Below, one piece after another: positions 25,783 to 34,768 of a stretch of 53,404 nucleotides of DNA (its first letter is position 1; each line of letters begins with the position of its first letter). The position numbers and the translations under genes were made by a program. The notes beneath the pieces were generated by a model. That model worked only from the letters and a program-made list of their open reading frames with translations, was not told the DNA's origin and searched no databases. The DNA comes from an uncultured Collinsella sp. (GTDB taxonomy: Bacteria > Actinomycetota > Coriobacteriia > Coriobacteriales > Coriobacteriaceae): NCBI GenBank assembly GCA_958354105.1, contig CATWVA010000011.1, forward strand, positions 1-53,404, in the 5' to 3' direction.

Positions 25783-26067
25783 ATGTCCAACCCAGCCGCC
25801 AAGTACACCGACGAGTTCAGGCGCGAGACCGCCGACTACATCATCTCGACGGGCAGGCCGATAACGGAATGCTGCGCAGAACTGGGCCTGAATTCCAAGA
25901 CCGTGAACAAGTGGGTGCAGAGCCGCCGGCGCGAGCTTGCCGGCGGGCCCGACCCCAAGGCCGAGGACCGCGAGCTTCGCGAGGCGAAAAGGCGCATACG
26001 CGAGCTCGAGATGGAGAACGCCTTCTTGAAAAAAGCCGCGGCCTTCTTCGCCAAAAGCCAGGCGTAG
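25783..26067 (+). CDS. IS3-family transposase OrfA
   Basis: The 94-residue protein has a helix-turn-helix (TADYIISTGRPITECCAELG, LNSKTVNKW) and a leucine-zipper-like coiled coil (EAKRRIRELEMENAFLKKAA). It binds the IS ends. A run of six A at 26029-26034 (codons AAA AAA) lies where the family shifts to frame -1 to make the OrfAB transposase. Confidence 0.93.
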   Translation: MSNPAAKYTDEFRRETADYIISTGRPITECCAELGLNSKTVNKWVQSRRRELAGGPDPKAEDRELREAKRRIRELEMENAFLKKAAAFFAKSQA

Positions 26068-26081
26068 CCGCATGCTACCGG

Positions 26082-26963
26082 ATGATGTTGGCGGAGAAGG
26101 CCGAATTCCCGGTGAAAATGATGGCCCGCGTGCTCGGCGTGAGCCGATCGGGCTTCTACTCGTGGCTCTCCAACGGCTGCCCGCGAGAAGACTGGTCGGC
26201 CGAGCGCGAGGCGGTCCGGCGCGTGTGGCTGGAGTCGGACCGCAGGTTCGGCTTCCGGTTCGTGAAATGCTTCCTGCCCGGCGAGTTCTCCGGATTGACC
26301 CTGTACAGGGTGCGCAAGCTGATGCGCGAGCTGGGAATACGCGGCTGCACGCCCAACGCCAGGAAGCGCACCACCATCCCCGACCCGAAGGCCAGGCCCC
26401 GGCCCGACCTGGTGCGCCGCGACTTCACCAGTCCCGTTCCAACCTGCAAGCTCGTGGGCGACATCACCTACCTGCGCACCGGCGAGGGATGGCTGTACCT
26501 GTCGACGGTCATCGACCTCAACACCCGCATGGTGGTGGGCTGGTCGCTCTCCGAGCGCATGACCGCCGACATCGTGGTTTCGGCGCTGGCGTCGGCCAAA
26601 TCGCGCGGCTACGTGGCCGGCAACGCGATATTCCACGCCGACCGCGGCGCCCAGTACACCAGCAGGCTTCTGGCCGAATGGGCGCGCGACAACGACGTGC
26701 GGCTGTCCTGCAGCCGCGCCGGCAACTGCCACGACAACGCGGTGGCCGAGTCGTTCCTCGCCATGCTGAAGAACGAGATGTACTACAGGCGCAGCTTCCC
26801 GACCAGGGATTCCGCCAAGCACGCGGTGGTCGAGTTCATCGAGGCGTACTACAACCGCCGAAGGCCCCGCTCGACGATCGGCTACAAGGTGCCGGCCGAG
26901 GCCATGGCGGCCTTCTTCGAGAGAACCGAGCCCAAGCTCGAGGCCATGCCTATGGCCGCTTGA
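26082..26963 (+). CDS. IS3-family transposase OrfB (integrase core)
   Basis: The 293-residue rve/DDE domain is complete. The catalytic acids are D in KLVGDITYL, D in FHADRGAQYTS and E in AVAESFLAMLKNEM. It starts MMLAEKAEFPV if translated alone (ATG 26082 or 26085), but the active product is probably OrfAB made by -1 frameshifting at the A6 run, since the frame is open upstream of both ATGs. It ends 11 bp before the right inverted repeat. No internal stop is present, so it may be active. Confidence 0.93.
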   Translation: MMLAEKAEFPVKMMARVLGVSRSGFYSWLSNGCPREDWSAEREAVRRVWLESDRRFGFRFVKCFLPGEFSGLTLYRVRKLMRELGIRGCTPNARKRTTIPDPKARPRPDLVRRDFTSPVPTCKLVGDITYLRTGEGWLYLSTVIDLNTRMVVGWSLSERMTADIVVSALASAKSRGYVAGNAIFHADRGAQYTSRLLAEWARDNDVRLSCSRAGNCHDNAVAESFLAMLKNEMYYRRSFPTRDSAKHAVVEFIEAYYNRRRPRSTIGYKVPAEAMAAFFERTEPKLEAMPMAA

Positions 26964-27009
26964 TTTCTCGAGCTTGCGTGTCCGAAATCTTGACACAGGT
27001 CAGAAGGCC

Positions 27010-27390
27010 TCGATGCCAGCGCTGCGCCGATATGGGGCAGCGGCCCCCCGTTGGCCGCCATGGCCCTGACTTCCGAGCGTATGCTGGCGCCGCTCGTCTT
27101 AAGACGTCGACCTCCATCCGGAGCCTGCGGTTCTCGCGCTCGGGCTCCAGGATCCGGTTCTACTCGGGCGTGCGGTTGTCGGCGGCGCGCGGCGAGCCGG
27201 TCTCGTTTATCGACTTGACCCGCCTCTCCACGGTGCTCTTGTCGAGGTCGCACTCGTCCATGGCCTCGCGCCTGGGCTTTCCGGCGTTGTGGAGATCGAC
27301 TATCTTCCTCTTGAACTCGTCGGTGAAATGCCTCGGTCTGGGGCCGGTCGAGGCCGAGCCCCCGGTCCGGCTGGGGTAGCATGTCGCTGC
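27010..27390 (-). pseudogene. Decayed IS3-type orfA remnant
   Basis: One minus-strand frame reads RPRHFTDEFKRKIVDLHNAG, then KSTVERRVKSINETGSPRAA, then a TAG within PE*NRILEPERE, then MEVDVLRRAAPAYARKSG. This is the HTH and coiled coil of an IS3/IS150-type OrfA. The stop replaces a likely Gln (CAG to TAG), the start region is out of frame and OrfB is missing. It is unrelated in sequence to the intact OrfA alongside. Confidence 0.75.
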
Positions 27391-27488
27391 GGACCATTGT
27401 CTTTCCTCTCGTTGAATATCTAGGCGCTGACGATTCTAGGCGATGGCCCTCTCTTGCTGCTTACACCTCGATTGTGCTCGCTACCCCC

Positions 27489-27523
27489 AGCGGGCCCGGA
27501 TCGAGCGATTCGGACCCGCTTTT
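27489..27523 (+). terminator. Possible terminator
   Basis: Stem AGCGGG-C-CCG / CGG-A-CCCGCT with one internal mismatch, followed by TTTT. No gene on the plus strand lies directly before it, so its role is unclear. Confidence 0.4.
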
Positions 27524-27542
27524 GGGGCCTGCCGGAAACCCG

Positions 27543-27751
27543 GTGGTCAAAAAGGGCCAAATATGAGTACTGTTACCAGTTTGGTGGCAGCCAAATGGCC
27601 TCAAAAATCGGTGCCAGAGGCCAAAAGTGCATCGATTTTCGTTCTTCAGAGTCGCGATCGGGCTCCAAACAAGGCGATTTTGCTGCTCTGGACCGGAAAA
27701 TCGATGCTACTAATTTGGTGACAGTACTCATATTTGGCCCTTTTTGACCAC
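27543..27751. repeat. 209-bp MITE-like palindrome
   Basis: Perfect 31-bp terminal arms (27543-27573 and 27721-27751), each holding CAAAAAGGGCCAAATATGAG. Inside is a second pair GCATCGATTTTC (27629-27640) / complement (27696-27707). There is no ORF of note. The form is that of a non-autonomous element or a long hairpin transcript. Confidence 0.8.
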
Positions 27752-27790
27752 TGCCCCTTGGTCCAGGACAAAACGGGCTGCCCGAATCAT

Positions 27791-27847
27791 GGGGCGGGTC
27801 CATTTTCGGCTGTCCTCAGCTTGCCAGTTCGAAAATGGACCCGCCCC
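27791..27847. repeat. 18-bp perfect inverted repeat
   Basis: Arms GGGGCGGGTCCATTTTCG (27791-27808) and complement (27830-27847) around a 21-nt loop. There is no T-run on either side, so it is not a terminator. Confidence 0.8.
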
Positions 27848-27872
27848 AAGATTGAATCTTTATTCCAACTTT

Positions 27873-27916
27873 ACACCTGGCTTTACAGCTGTCTTGTCAG
27901 CTGTAAAGCCAGGTGT
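27873..27916 (+). promoter_or_regulatory. Operator cluster upstream of nadA, probable NiaR sites
   Basis: A 44-bp palindrome with 19-bp perfect arms ends 41 bp before the nadA start. It resolves into three overlapping 20-bp sites of the form (A/T)CANCTG-N6-CAGNTGT at 27873-27892, 27885-27904 and 27897-27916. The middle one has perfect half-sites. The operon encodes a NiaR-type repressor, the obvious ligand. This assignment is inference. Confidence 0.55.
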
Positions 27917-27957
27917 CATACTAAAGCCCCAAGATTCGCCAAAAGAGAGGGGCCTTG

Positions 27958-28983
27958 ATGGCACAGAGCGCGAACATGGATGCATCGGAGCTTGCACGCG
28001 ATATCGCGGCCGGCCTAGCATCGGCAACGACGGCAACGGAGCGCGCGGCACTGGTGCCCGCAGAGCTCGTCGAGGCCATTCAGCAACTAAAAGCCCAACG
28101 TGACGCGGTAATCCTGGCGCACTACTATGTGGCGCCCGAGGTCCAAGCCGTTGCCGATTACGTCGGCGACAGTTTCTACCTGGCAAAACTCGCCAAGAGC
28201 CTGCCGCAGCAGACTATCGTGCTGTGCGGCGTGGAGTTTATGGGCGAGAGTGCCAAGCTGCTCAACCCCACCAAGACCGTGCTGCTGCCCGAGCCGGGCG
28301 CGGACTGCCCCATGGCGCACATGGTCAAGCGTGAGACGGTCGACGCGGCGCGCGCCGAGTACGGTGACGACCTTGCCGTGGTCTGCTACGTCAACTCCAC
28401 GGTCGAGATCAAGAGCTGGAGCGACGTGTGCGTCACCAGCTCCAACGCCGTCAAGATCGTGTCCGAGCTGCCGCAGCAGCACGTCCTGTTCATCCCCGAC
28501 CAAAACCTGGGCCGCTTCGTAGCCGAGCAGGTGCCGCAAAAGCACGTCATCCTCAACAACGGCTGCTGCCCGCGCCATCACATCATCACCGTCGAGCAGA
28601 TCGTCGACGCGACGGAGGCCCACCCCGACGCGCTCGTGCTGGCGCATCCTGAGTGCAAGGCCGACGTCCTGGCCGAGGCCGACTACATCGGCTCCACCGC
28701 CGGCATCATCAAGTATGCCGAGGAGTCCGACGCCAGCGAGTTCATTATCGTGACGGTCCGCGGCGTGCTCTACGAGCTCGAGCGCCGCTGCCAGGGCACC
28801 GGCAAGAAGTTCCACTTCCCCGCGGTGAAGCCCACCTGCGTCAACATGGACCTCATCACGCTCGAAAAGCTCGTGCGCTGCCTGGAGACGGGCGAGGGCG
28901 AGGTGCAGATCGGCGTCTCGGACGAGGCGGCAGACCAGGCCAAGCTCACGCTCGACCGTATGCTCGAGTACGCAGCGCGCTAG
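27958..28983 (+). CDS. nadA: Quinolinate synthase A
   Basis: The 341-residue cytosolic 4Fe-4S enzyme condenses iminoaspartate with dihydroxyacetone phosphate to quinolinate. The three cluster Cys are in VLCGVEFMGE, HPECKADVL and KPTCVNMD, and the N-terminal AHYYVAPEVQAVADYVGDS matches the family. ATG 27958 is preceded by GAGAGG; a TTG one codon earlier is the same frame. It heads the nadA-nadB-nadC-niaR operon. Confidence 0.96.
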   Translation: MAQSANMDASELARDIAAGLASATTATERAALVPAELVEAIQQLKAQRDAVILAHYYVAPEVQAVADYVGDSFYLAKLAKSLPQQTIVLCGVEFMGESAKLLNPTKTVLLPEPGADCPMAHMVKRETVDAARAEYGDDLAVVCYVNSTVEIKSWSDVCVTSSNAVKIVSELPQQHVLFIPDQNLGRFVAEQVPQKHVILNNGCCPRHHIITVEQIVDATEAHPDALVLAHPECKADVLAEADYIGSTAGIIKYAEESDASEFIIVTVRGVLYELERRCQGTGKKFHFPAVKPTCVNMDLITLEKLVRCLETGEGEVQIGVSDEAADQAKLTLDRMLEYAAR

Positions 28984-28986
28984 AAC

Positions 28987-29021
28987 AATGTGACATGAGG
29001 GACAGTCCCGCATGTCACATT
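28987..29021. repeat. Palindrome between nadA and nadB
   Basis: Arms AATGTGACATG (28987-28997) and complement (29011-29021). The loop holds GGGAC-A-GTCCC. It occupies nearly all of the gap before the nadB ribosome site. Confidence 0.85.
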
Positions 29022-29039
29022 ACAAGGGAGAGGATTCCT

Positions 29040-30416
29040 GTGGAAACCAAACAATACCCCGACATGGAGTGCGACGTCGTCATTGCCGGCTGTGGCGTGG
29101 CGGGCCTGTACGCGGCTCTCAACCTGCCGACGAGCACGCGCGTGATCATGCTCTCCAAGGGCGCTGTCGACGAGTGCGATTCGATGCTCGCGCAGGGCGG
29201 CATCTGCGTACTGCCCGAGGGCTCGGACTACGATGCCTTCTTTGAGGACACCATGCACGCCGGCCACTACGAGAATCGCCGCGAGAGCGTCGACATCATG
29301 ATCCGTTCGAGCCGTTCGGTCATCAACGATCTGCTAGCGATGGGCGTGGATTTTGAGCGCAAGGCCGACGGCAGCCTCAACTTTACCCGCGAGGGTGCGC
29401 ACAGCCGTCCGCGTATTGCCTTCCATGCCGACATTACGGGCAAGGAGATCACGACCAAGCTGCTCCAGGCCGTTCGCAAGCTGGATAACGTGCAGATTTT
29501 GGAGCACGTGGCCATGACCGACATCCTGACGGGCGAGCGTGACGGCGTCACGGTGTGTGTCGGTGTCGTCGCCGTTTCCGTGGACGAGGACAACTCGGTT
29601 CGTCCCGCCGACGAGCTGGCAAATGCCGCCGAGGGCGTGCATGCCGGCGAGCCGTTTAAGATTCATGCCCGCCGCACGCTGTGGGCGACAGGCGGTATCG
29701 GCGGCGTGTACGACCATTCGACTAACTACCCGCAGCTCACCGGTGACGCCTGCTACATCGCGCAGGAGCACGGCATCACGATGGAGCACCTGGACTACGT
29801 GCAGATCCACCCCACGGGACTGTTCTCGCCGCAGCCGGGCCGCACCTTCCTGATCAGCGAGAGCTGCCGCGGCGAAGGCGCGATTCTGCTCAATGCCGCC
29901 GGCGAGCGCTTTACCGACGAGCTGCAGCCGCGCGATGTTGTCGCCGCCGCTATTCGCGAGCAGATGAAGCAGGACGGCACCGAGCACGAGTGGCTGAGCT
30001 TTGCCCCCGTCGAGCGCGACGTGGTGACCGGGCACTTTGCCAACATCCGCGCGCGCTGTCTGGAGGACGGTCGCGACATCTTGGACGAGCCCATTCCCGT
30101 TACGCCCACGCAGCACTACTTTATGGGCGGCGTGTGGGTCGACAAGGACGGCCGCACCTCGATGCCCGAGCTCTACGCCGCTGGCGAGACGGCCTGCAAC
30201 GGTGTTCACGGCAAGAATCGTCTAGCTTCCAACAGCCTGCTCGAGTCCCTAGTTTGGGGCCGCCGCGCTGCTTGGCGTATGCGCACCGGCGAGTCGCTGA
30301 CCGTGGAGCAGGCCGGTGAGCCCGCGCTTGACGGACGTCACCGCGCCCTGAGCGCCGAGACCCTTGCAATCGATGATTTGGCCCGTGCTGCCGGCACACA
30401 GGCCGTGGAGGAGTAG
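29040..30416 (+). CDS. nadB: L-aspartate oxidase
   Basis: The 458-residue FAD enzyme oxidises L-aspartate to iminoaspartate for NadA. The N-terminal dinucleotide fold reads VVIAGCGVAGLYAAL. Further signatures are SMLAQGGICVLPEG, the active loop EGAHSRPRIAFHADITGKEI, TGGIGGVYDHSTNYPQLTGD and QIHPTGLF. It is shorter than the E. coli enzyme, with a reduced C-terminal helical domain. The start is GTG 29040 with AGGGAGAGG upstream; the frame runs open to 28653 inside nadA without homology. Confidence 0.93.
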   Translation: METKQYPDMECDVVIAGCGVAGLYAALNLPTSTRVIMLSKGAVDECDSMLAQGGICVLPEGSDYDAFFEDTMHAGHYENRRESVDIMIRSSRSVINDLLAMGVDFERKADGSLNFTREGAHSRPRIAFHADITGKEITTKLLQAVRKLDNVQILEHVAMTDILTGERDGVTVCVGVVAVSVDEDNSVRPADELANAAEGVHAGEPFKIHARRTLWATGGIGGVYDHSTNYPQLTGDACYIAQEHGITMEHLDYVQIHPTGLFSPQPGRTFLISESCRGEGAILLNAAGERFTDELQPRDVVAAAIREQMKQDGTEHEWLSFAPVERDVVTGHFANIRARCLEDGRDILDEPIPVTPTQHYFMGGVWVDKDGRTSMPELYAAGETACNGVHGKNRLASNSLLESLVWGRRAAWRMRTGESLTVEQAGEPALDGRHRALSAETLAIDDLARAAGTQAVEE

Positions 30417-30419
30417 ACC

Positions 30420-31280
30420 ATGAATCCCATTACCATGAAGCTCGTCGTCGATGATCTGATTTTGCAGGCTCTGCGCGAGGACATCACGTTTGAGGACGTG
30501 AGTACGGCGAGCGTGTGCCCCACGGCGCGCCCCGCTACCGTTGAGCTCATCGCCAAGGCCGATGGCATTATCGCCGGCCTGGACGTATTCGCTCGCACCT
30601 TTGAGCTGCTGGATCCGCAGAGCTCCGTGTTGTTCGATGTTTCGGATGGCGACGAGGTGCATGCCGGCGACCATGTGGGTCAGGTGCGGGGCGATGCGCG
30701 CGTGCTGCTTTCGGGTGAGCGCGTGGCGCTCAACTACCTGCAGCGCATGAGCGGCATCGCTACCTACACGCACAGCATGGCCGCGGCGCTCGAGGGAACC
30801 AAGACCGTGCTCGTCGACACGCGCAAGACCACGCCGGGCATGCGCGTCTTCGAGAAGGCCGCGGTCGAGATCGGCGGCGGCAGCAACCACCGTTACAACC
30901 TGTCGACGGCCGTCATGCTCAAGGACAACCACATCGACGCCGCCGGCGGCGTGATGCGTGCGATCGAGATGGCGCGCGCCCATGCATCGTTTACCACGAC
31001 GGTCGAGATCGAGTGCGAGAACCTGGACATGGTGCGCGAGGCCGTGGAAGCCGGCGCCGACATCATCATGTTCGACAACATGACCCACGACGACATGGCT
31101 GCCGCGATTGAGCTTATCGATGGCCGCGCCAAGACCGAGTGCTCGGGCAACGTGGACGCCAGCAACATTCGCGCCCTGGCCGATCTGGGTGTCGACTATA
31201 TTAGCTCGGGCGCCCTGACGCACTCTGCGCCGATCCTCGACCTCTCGCTTAAGCACCTGCGTCTGCTGGACGGTAAATAA
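30420..31280 (+). CDS. nadC: Nicotinate-nucleotide pyrophosphorylase (carboxylating)
   Basis: The 286-residue enzyme converts quinolinate and PRPP to nicotinate mononucleotide, CO2 and PPi. Recognisable stretches are ALREDITFEDVST, LNYLQRMSGIAT, VDTRKTTPGMRVFEK, GGGSNHRYNLS and the C-terminal VDYISSGALTHSA. ATG 30420 follows GAGGAG in the end of nadB, 3 bp after its stop. The stop overlaps the start of niaR. Confidence 0.96.
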   Translation: MNPITMKLVVDDLILQALREDITFEDVSTASVCPTARPATVELIAKADGIIAGLDVFARTFELLDPQSSVLFDVSDGDEVHAGDHVGQVRGDARVLLSGERVALNYLQRMSGIATYTHSMAAALEGTKTVLVDTRKTTPGMRVFEKAAVEIGGGSNHRYNLSTAVMLKDNHIDAAGGVMRAIEMARAHASFTTTVEIECENLDMVREAVEAGADIIMFDNMTHDDMAAAIELIDGRAKTECSGNVDASNIRALADLGVDYISSGALTHSAPILDLSLKHLRLLDGK

Positions 31281-31825
31281 TGAACGCCCGCGAGCGTCGC
31301 CGTGCCATCATGGGCGTGCTTGAAGGAGCCAAGGAGCCCGTTTCGGGCAGCGCACTTGCCCGCGAGGTTGGCGTGAGCCGTCAGGTCGTGGTTCAGGATA
31401 TTGCCCTGTTGCGTGCCGATGGGCACGATATCGTGGCGACCAACCGCGGCTACGTGCTGCAGGAAGCCGCGAGTAGCCCCGCCGTGCCCACGCGTCTTGT
31501 TAAGGTGCGCCACGGCGTGGAGCAGGCGGGCGACGAGCTTACGAGTATCGTCGACGCGGGTGGCGCCGTGCTCAACGTGATCGTCAACCATCGTGTGTAC
31601 GGCAAGATCACGGCCGACCTGGACATCCGCAATCGTCGCGATGTTGAGCGCTACCTGCACGATATCGAGAGCGGCAAGAGCTTTCCACTACTAACGGTGA
31701 CGAGCGGCTACCACTTCCATCGCATCGCGGCGGAGGACGAGCAGACCCTCGACGAGATCGAGGCCATACTCAAGGAGAAGGGCTACCTTGCCGATTTAAT
31801 GCCCTACGAGGATGATTTGTCCTAA
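31280..31825 (+). CDS. niaR: NiaR-type transcriptional repressor of NAD synthesis
   Basis: The 181-residue protein has an N-terminal HTH_11 domain (about 5-60, SGSALAREVGVSRQVVVQDI) and a C-terminal 3H domain (about 75-170) with conserved His in VRHGVE, VNHRVYG, YLHDIE and GYHFHRI. In this family nicotinate is the co-repressor and metal is bound by the 3H domain. The ATG overlaps the nadC stop by one base (TAATG). It probably represses the operon from the sites at 27873-27916. Confidence 0.9.
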   Translation: MNARERRRAIMGVLEGAKEPVSGSALAREVGVSRQVVVQDIALLRADGHDIVATNRGYVLQEAASSPAVPTRLVKVRHGVEQAGDELTSIVDAGGAVLNVIVNHRVYGKITADLDIRNRRDVERYLHDIESGKSFPLLTVTSGYHFHRIAAEDEQTLDEIEAILKEKGYLADLMPYEDDLS

Positions 31826-31844
31826 CCCGATACTGTCTATATAA

Positions 31845-31909
31845 GTTGCGGTGAAATAGTTCCTACAATCGGCACCTAAGCAATGAGCCAGGAACTATTC
31901 CACCGCAAC
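31845..31909. repeat. 20-bp inverted repeat after niaR
   Basis: Arms GTTGCGGTGAAATAGTTCCT (31845-31864) and 31890-31909 pair with one mismatch across a 25-nt loop. There is no T-run, so it is probably another dispersed palindrome. Confidence 0.75.
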
Positions 31910-31952
31910 TGCCAAGGTAGCCCCGTCCCCAATTAGCTGCCTGTACAAACAA

Positions 31953-31990
31953 AAGGAGGCCTCCGCGGCGATGCGGAAGCCTCCTTTTTT
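31953..31990. terminator. Bidirectional terminator, niaR / ferredoxin
   Basis: Stem AAGGAGGC/GCCTCCTT plus inner TCCGC/GCGGA. T6 follows on the plus strand and A4 precedes it, so it can serve both convergent genes. Confidence 0.85.
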
Positions 31991-32029
31991 GTGCACGGTG
32001 TACTTTTGAGTGTGCAAGTGGGGGAGTTG

Positions 32030-32215
32030 TTACTCCTCGACGATCTCGGTGATCGCGCCAGCGGGGCAAGCGTCCTGGCAAGCGCCACAGGCGACGCAGG
32101 AGTCCTCGTCGGCGACGGTAGCGACGTCCTGGAGCTCCAGAACGCCAGCGGGGCAGGAGTCGACGCAAACGCCACAAGCGATGCACTCGTCGGCATCAAT
32201 TACGGGATGAGCCAT
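32030..32215 (-). CDS. 2[4Fe-4S] ferredoxin
   Basis: The 61-residue clostridial-type electron carrier has two full cluster motifs, CIACGVCVDSCP and CVACGACQDACP, and an acidic tail. Start ATG 32215 follows GAGAGGAA. Longer frames add residues without homology. It is monocistronic. Partners could include the Fe-S oxidoreductase at 50-53 kb, but that is only plausible. Confidence 0.95.
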   Translation of the reverse strand: MAHPVIDADECIACGVCVDSCPAGVLELQDVATVADEDSCVACGACQDACPAGAITEIVEE

Positions 32216-32276
32216 GGTAGTTTCCTCTCTGTTGACCGACGCTACAGGCGATGCGCGCCGGTTTGATTCGGGCAAA

Positions 32277-32304
32277 AACATACCACGGGAGCGACCGTTT
32301 GCAA
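32277..32304 (-). promoter_or_regulatory. Candidate promoter of the ferredoxin gene
   Basis: On the minus strand TTGCAA (32304-32299) and TATGTT (32282-32277) are 16 bp apart. Confidence 0.4.
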
Positions 32305-32457
32305 TACCCTCTGGCCGGCATCTTCATACCGTTCGCCGAGTATGCCAAGGTTTACTAAAAAACGCGCAGGTGGGGCCGTTGAGCTGCGCAAATGTTAGCT
32401 ATAGGTGACTTTTAATATTGACCTATTGAGCGCGCCTGCGGAAAGGGCATCCCGTTA

Positions 32458-32612
32458 TTTGGCCGAAAACCGGGTCGCAGTTTCCGGTTGGGCCCGCTAG
32501 CGGAAACTGCGACCCGGTATCAGCTCTCAAAACGGGATACGGTTTCCGGTTGAGCCTTCAGACGGAAACTGCGACCCGGAATCTACGCTCAAACCGGGAT
32601 GCGCTTGCCGCA
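32458..32612. repeat. Dispersed repeat family D, copy 2
   Basis: Starts ATTTGGCCGAA and CGGGTCGCAGTTTCCGG, with inverted units CGGAAACTGCGACCCGG and later ACCGGGATGCGCTTGCCG. It parallels 15681-15835. It lies in the 658-bp gap before dnaK. The rest of the gap holds the two promoter regions and no gene. Confidence 0.8.
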
Positions 32613-32737
32613 AGACGGCCCCCAGGCACCCCCGGACGCAAACCTCAGCCATCTCTACATAGATCTCAATAGATTTGCCGAGAACTCATTCAGCGCATCT
32701 ACCTGCGCATTTAAGAACCTAAACTCTCAACAATAAG

Positions 32738-32764
32738 AAATCTTATATGAATTGACTTAGATTT
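32738..32764 (+). promoter_or_regulatory. Heat-shock operator upstream of dnaK, probable HspR site
   Basis: The 27-bp motif AAATCTTATAT-N5-GACTTAGATTT, with 6-bp perfect outer arms AAATCT/AGATTT, occurs with identical spacing at 41762-41788 before clpB. A GTATAT box follows, which may be the -10. It is diverged from the classical HAIR sequence, so the HspR assignment is inference. Confidence 0.6.
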
Positions 32765-32873
32765 TGTATATTCCGGCCCATAAGGGGATACACTACATCC
32801 TGAAAGACAAGCCGAAGCGCCGCGCGACAGATCGTCGAGGCGGCGCGAACGCAAAAGAGAGAGGGAATTTCTA

Positions 32874-34766
<1,893 letters not shown>

Positions 34767-34768
34767 TC

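Larger units (their letters stand above)
25698..27002 (+). mobile_element. IS3-family insertion sequence, complete
   Basis: The 1305-bp element is bounded by 28-bp imperfect inverted repeats. The left end (25698-25725) starts TGACCTGTATCG and ends TTCGGACACGCA. The right end (26975-27002) is TGCGTGTCCGAA...ACAGGTCA. Two overlapping frames encode OrfA and OrfB in the -1 relation typical of the family. No target duplication is visible (left flank TTGTC, right flank GAAGG). The right end abuts a decayed orfA of another IS3-type element. Confidence 0.92.

Noticed and set aside
26029..26035. Canonical A-AAA-AAG frameshift heptamer in the IS3 element
   Set aside because: The A6 run is in register AAA-AAA-GCC relative to OrfA, so the exact heptamer phase does not fit. 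A -1 shift on the run is still likely, but the canonical claim is not supported.
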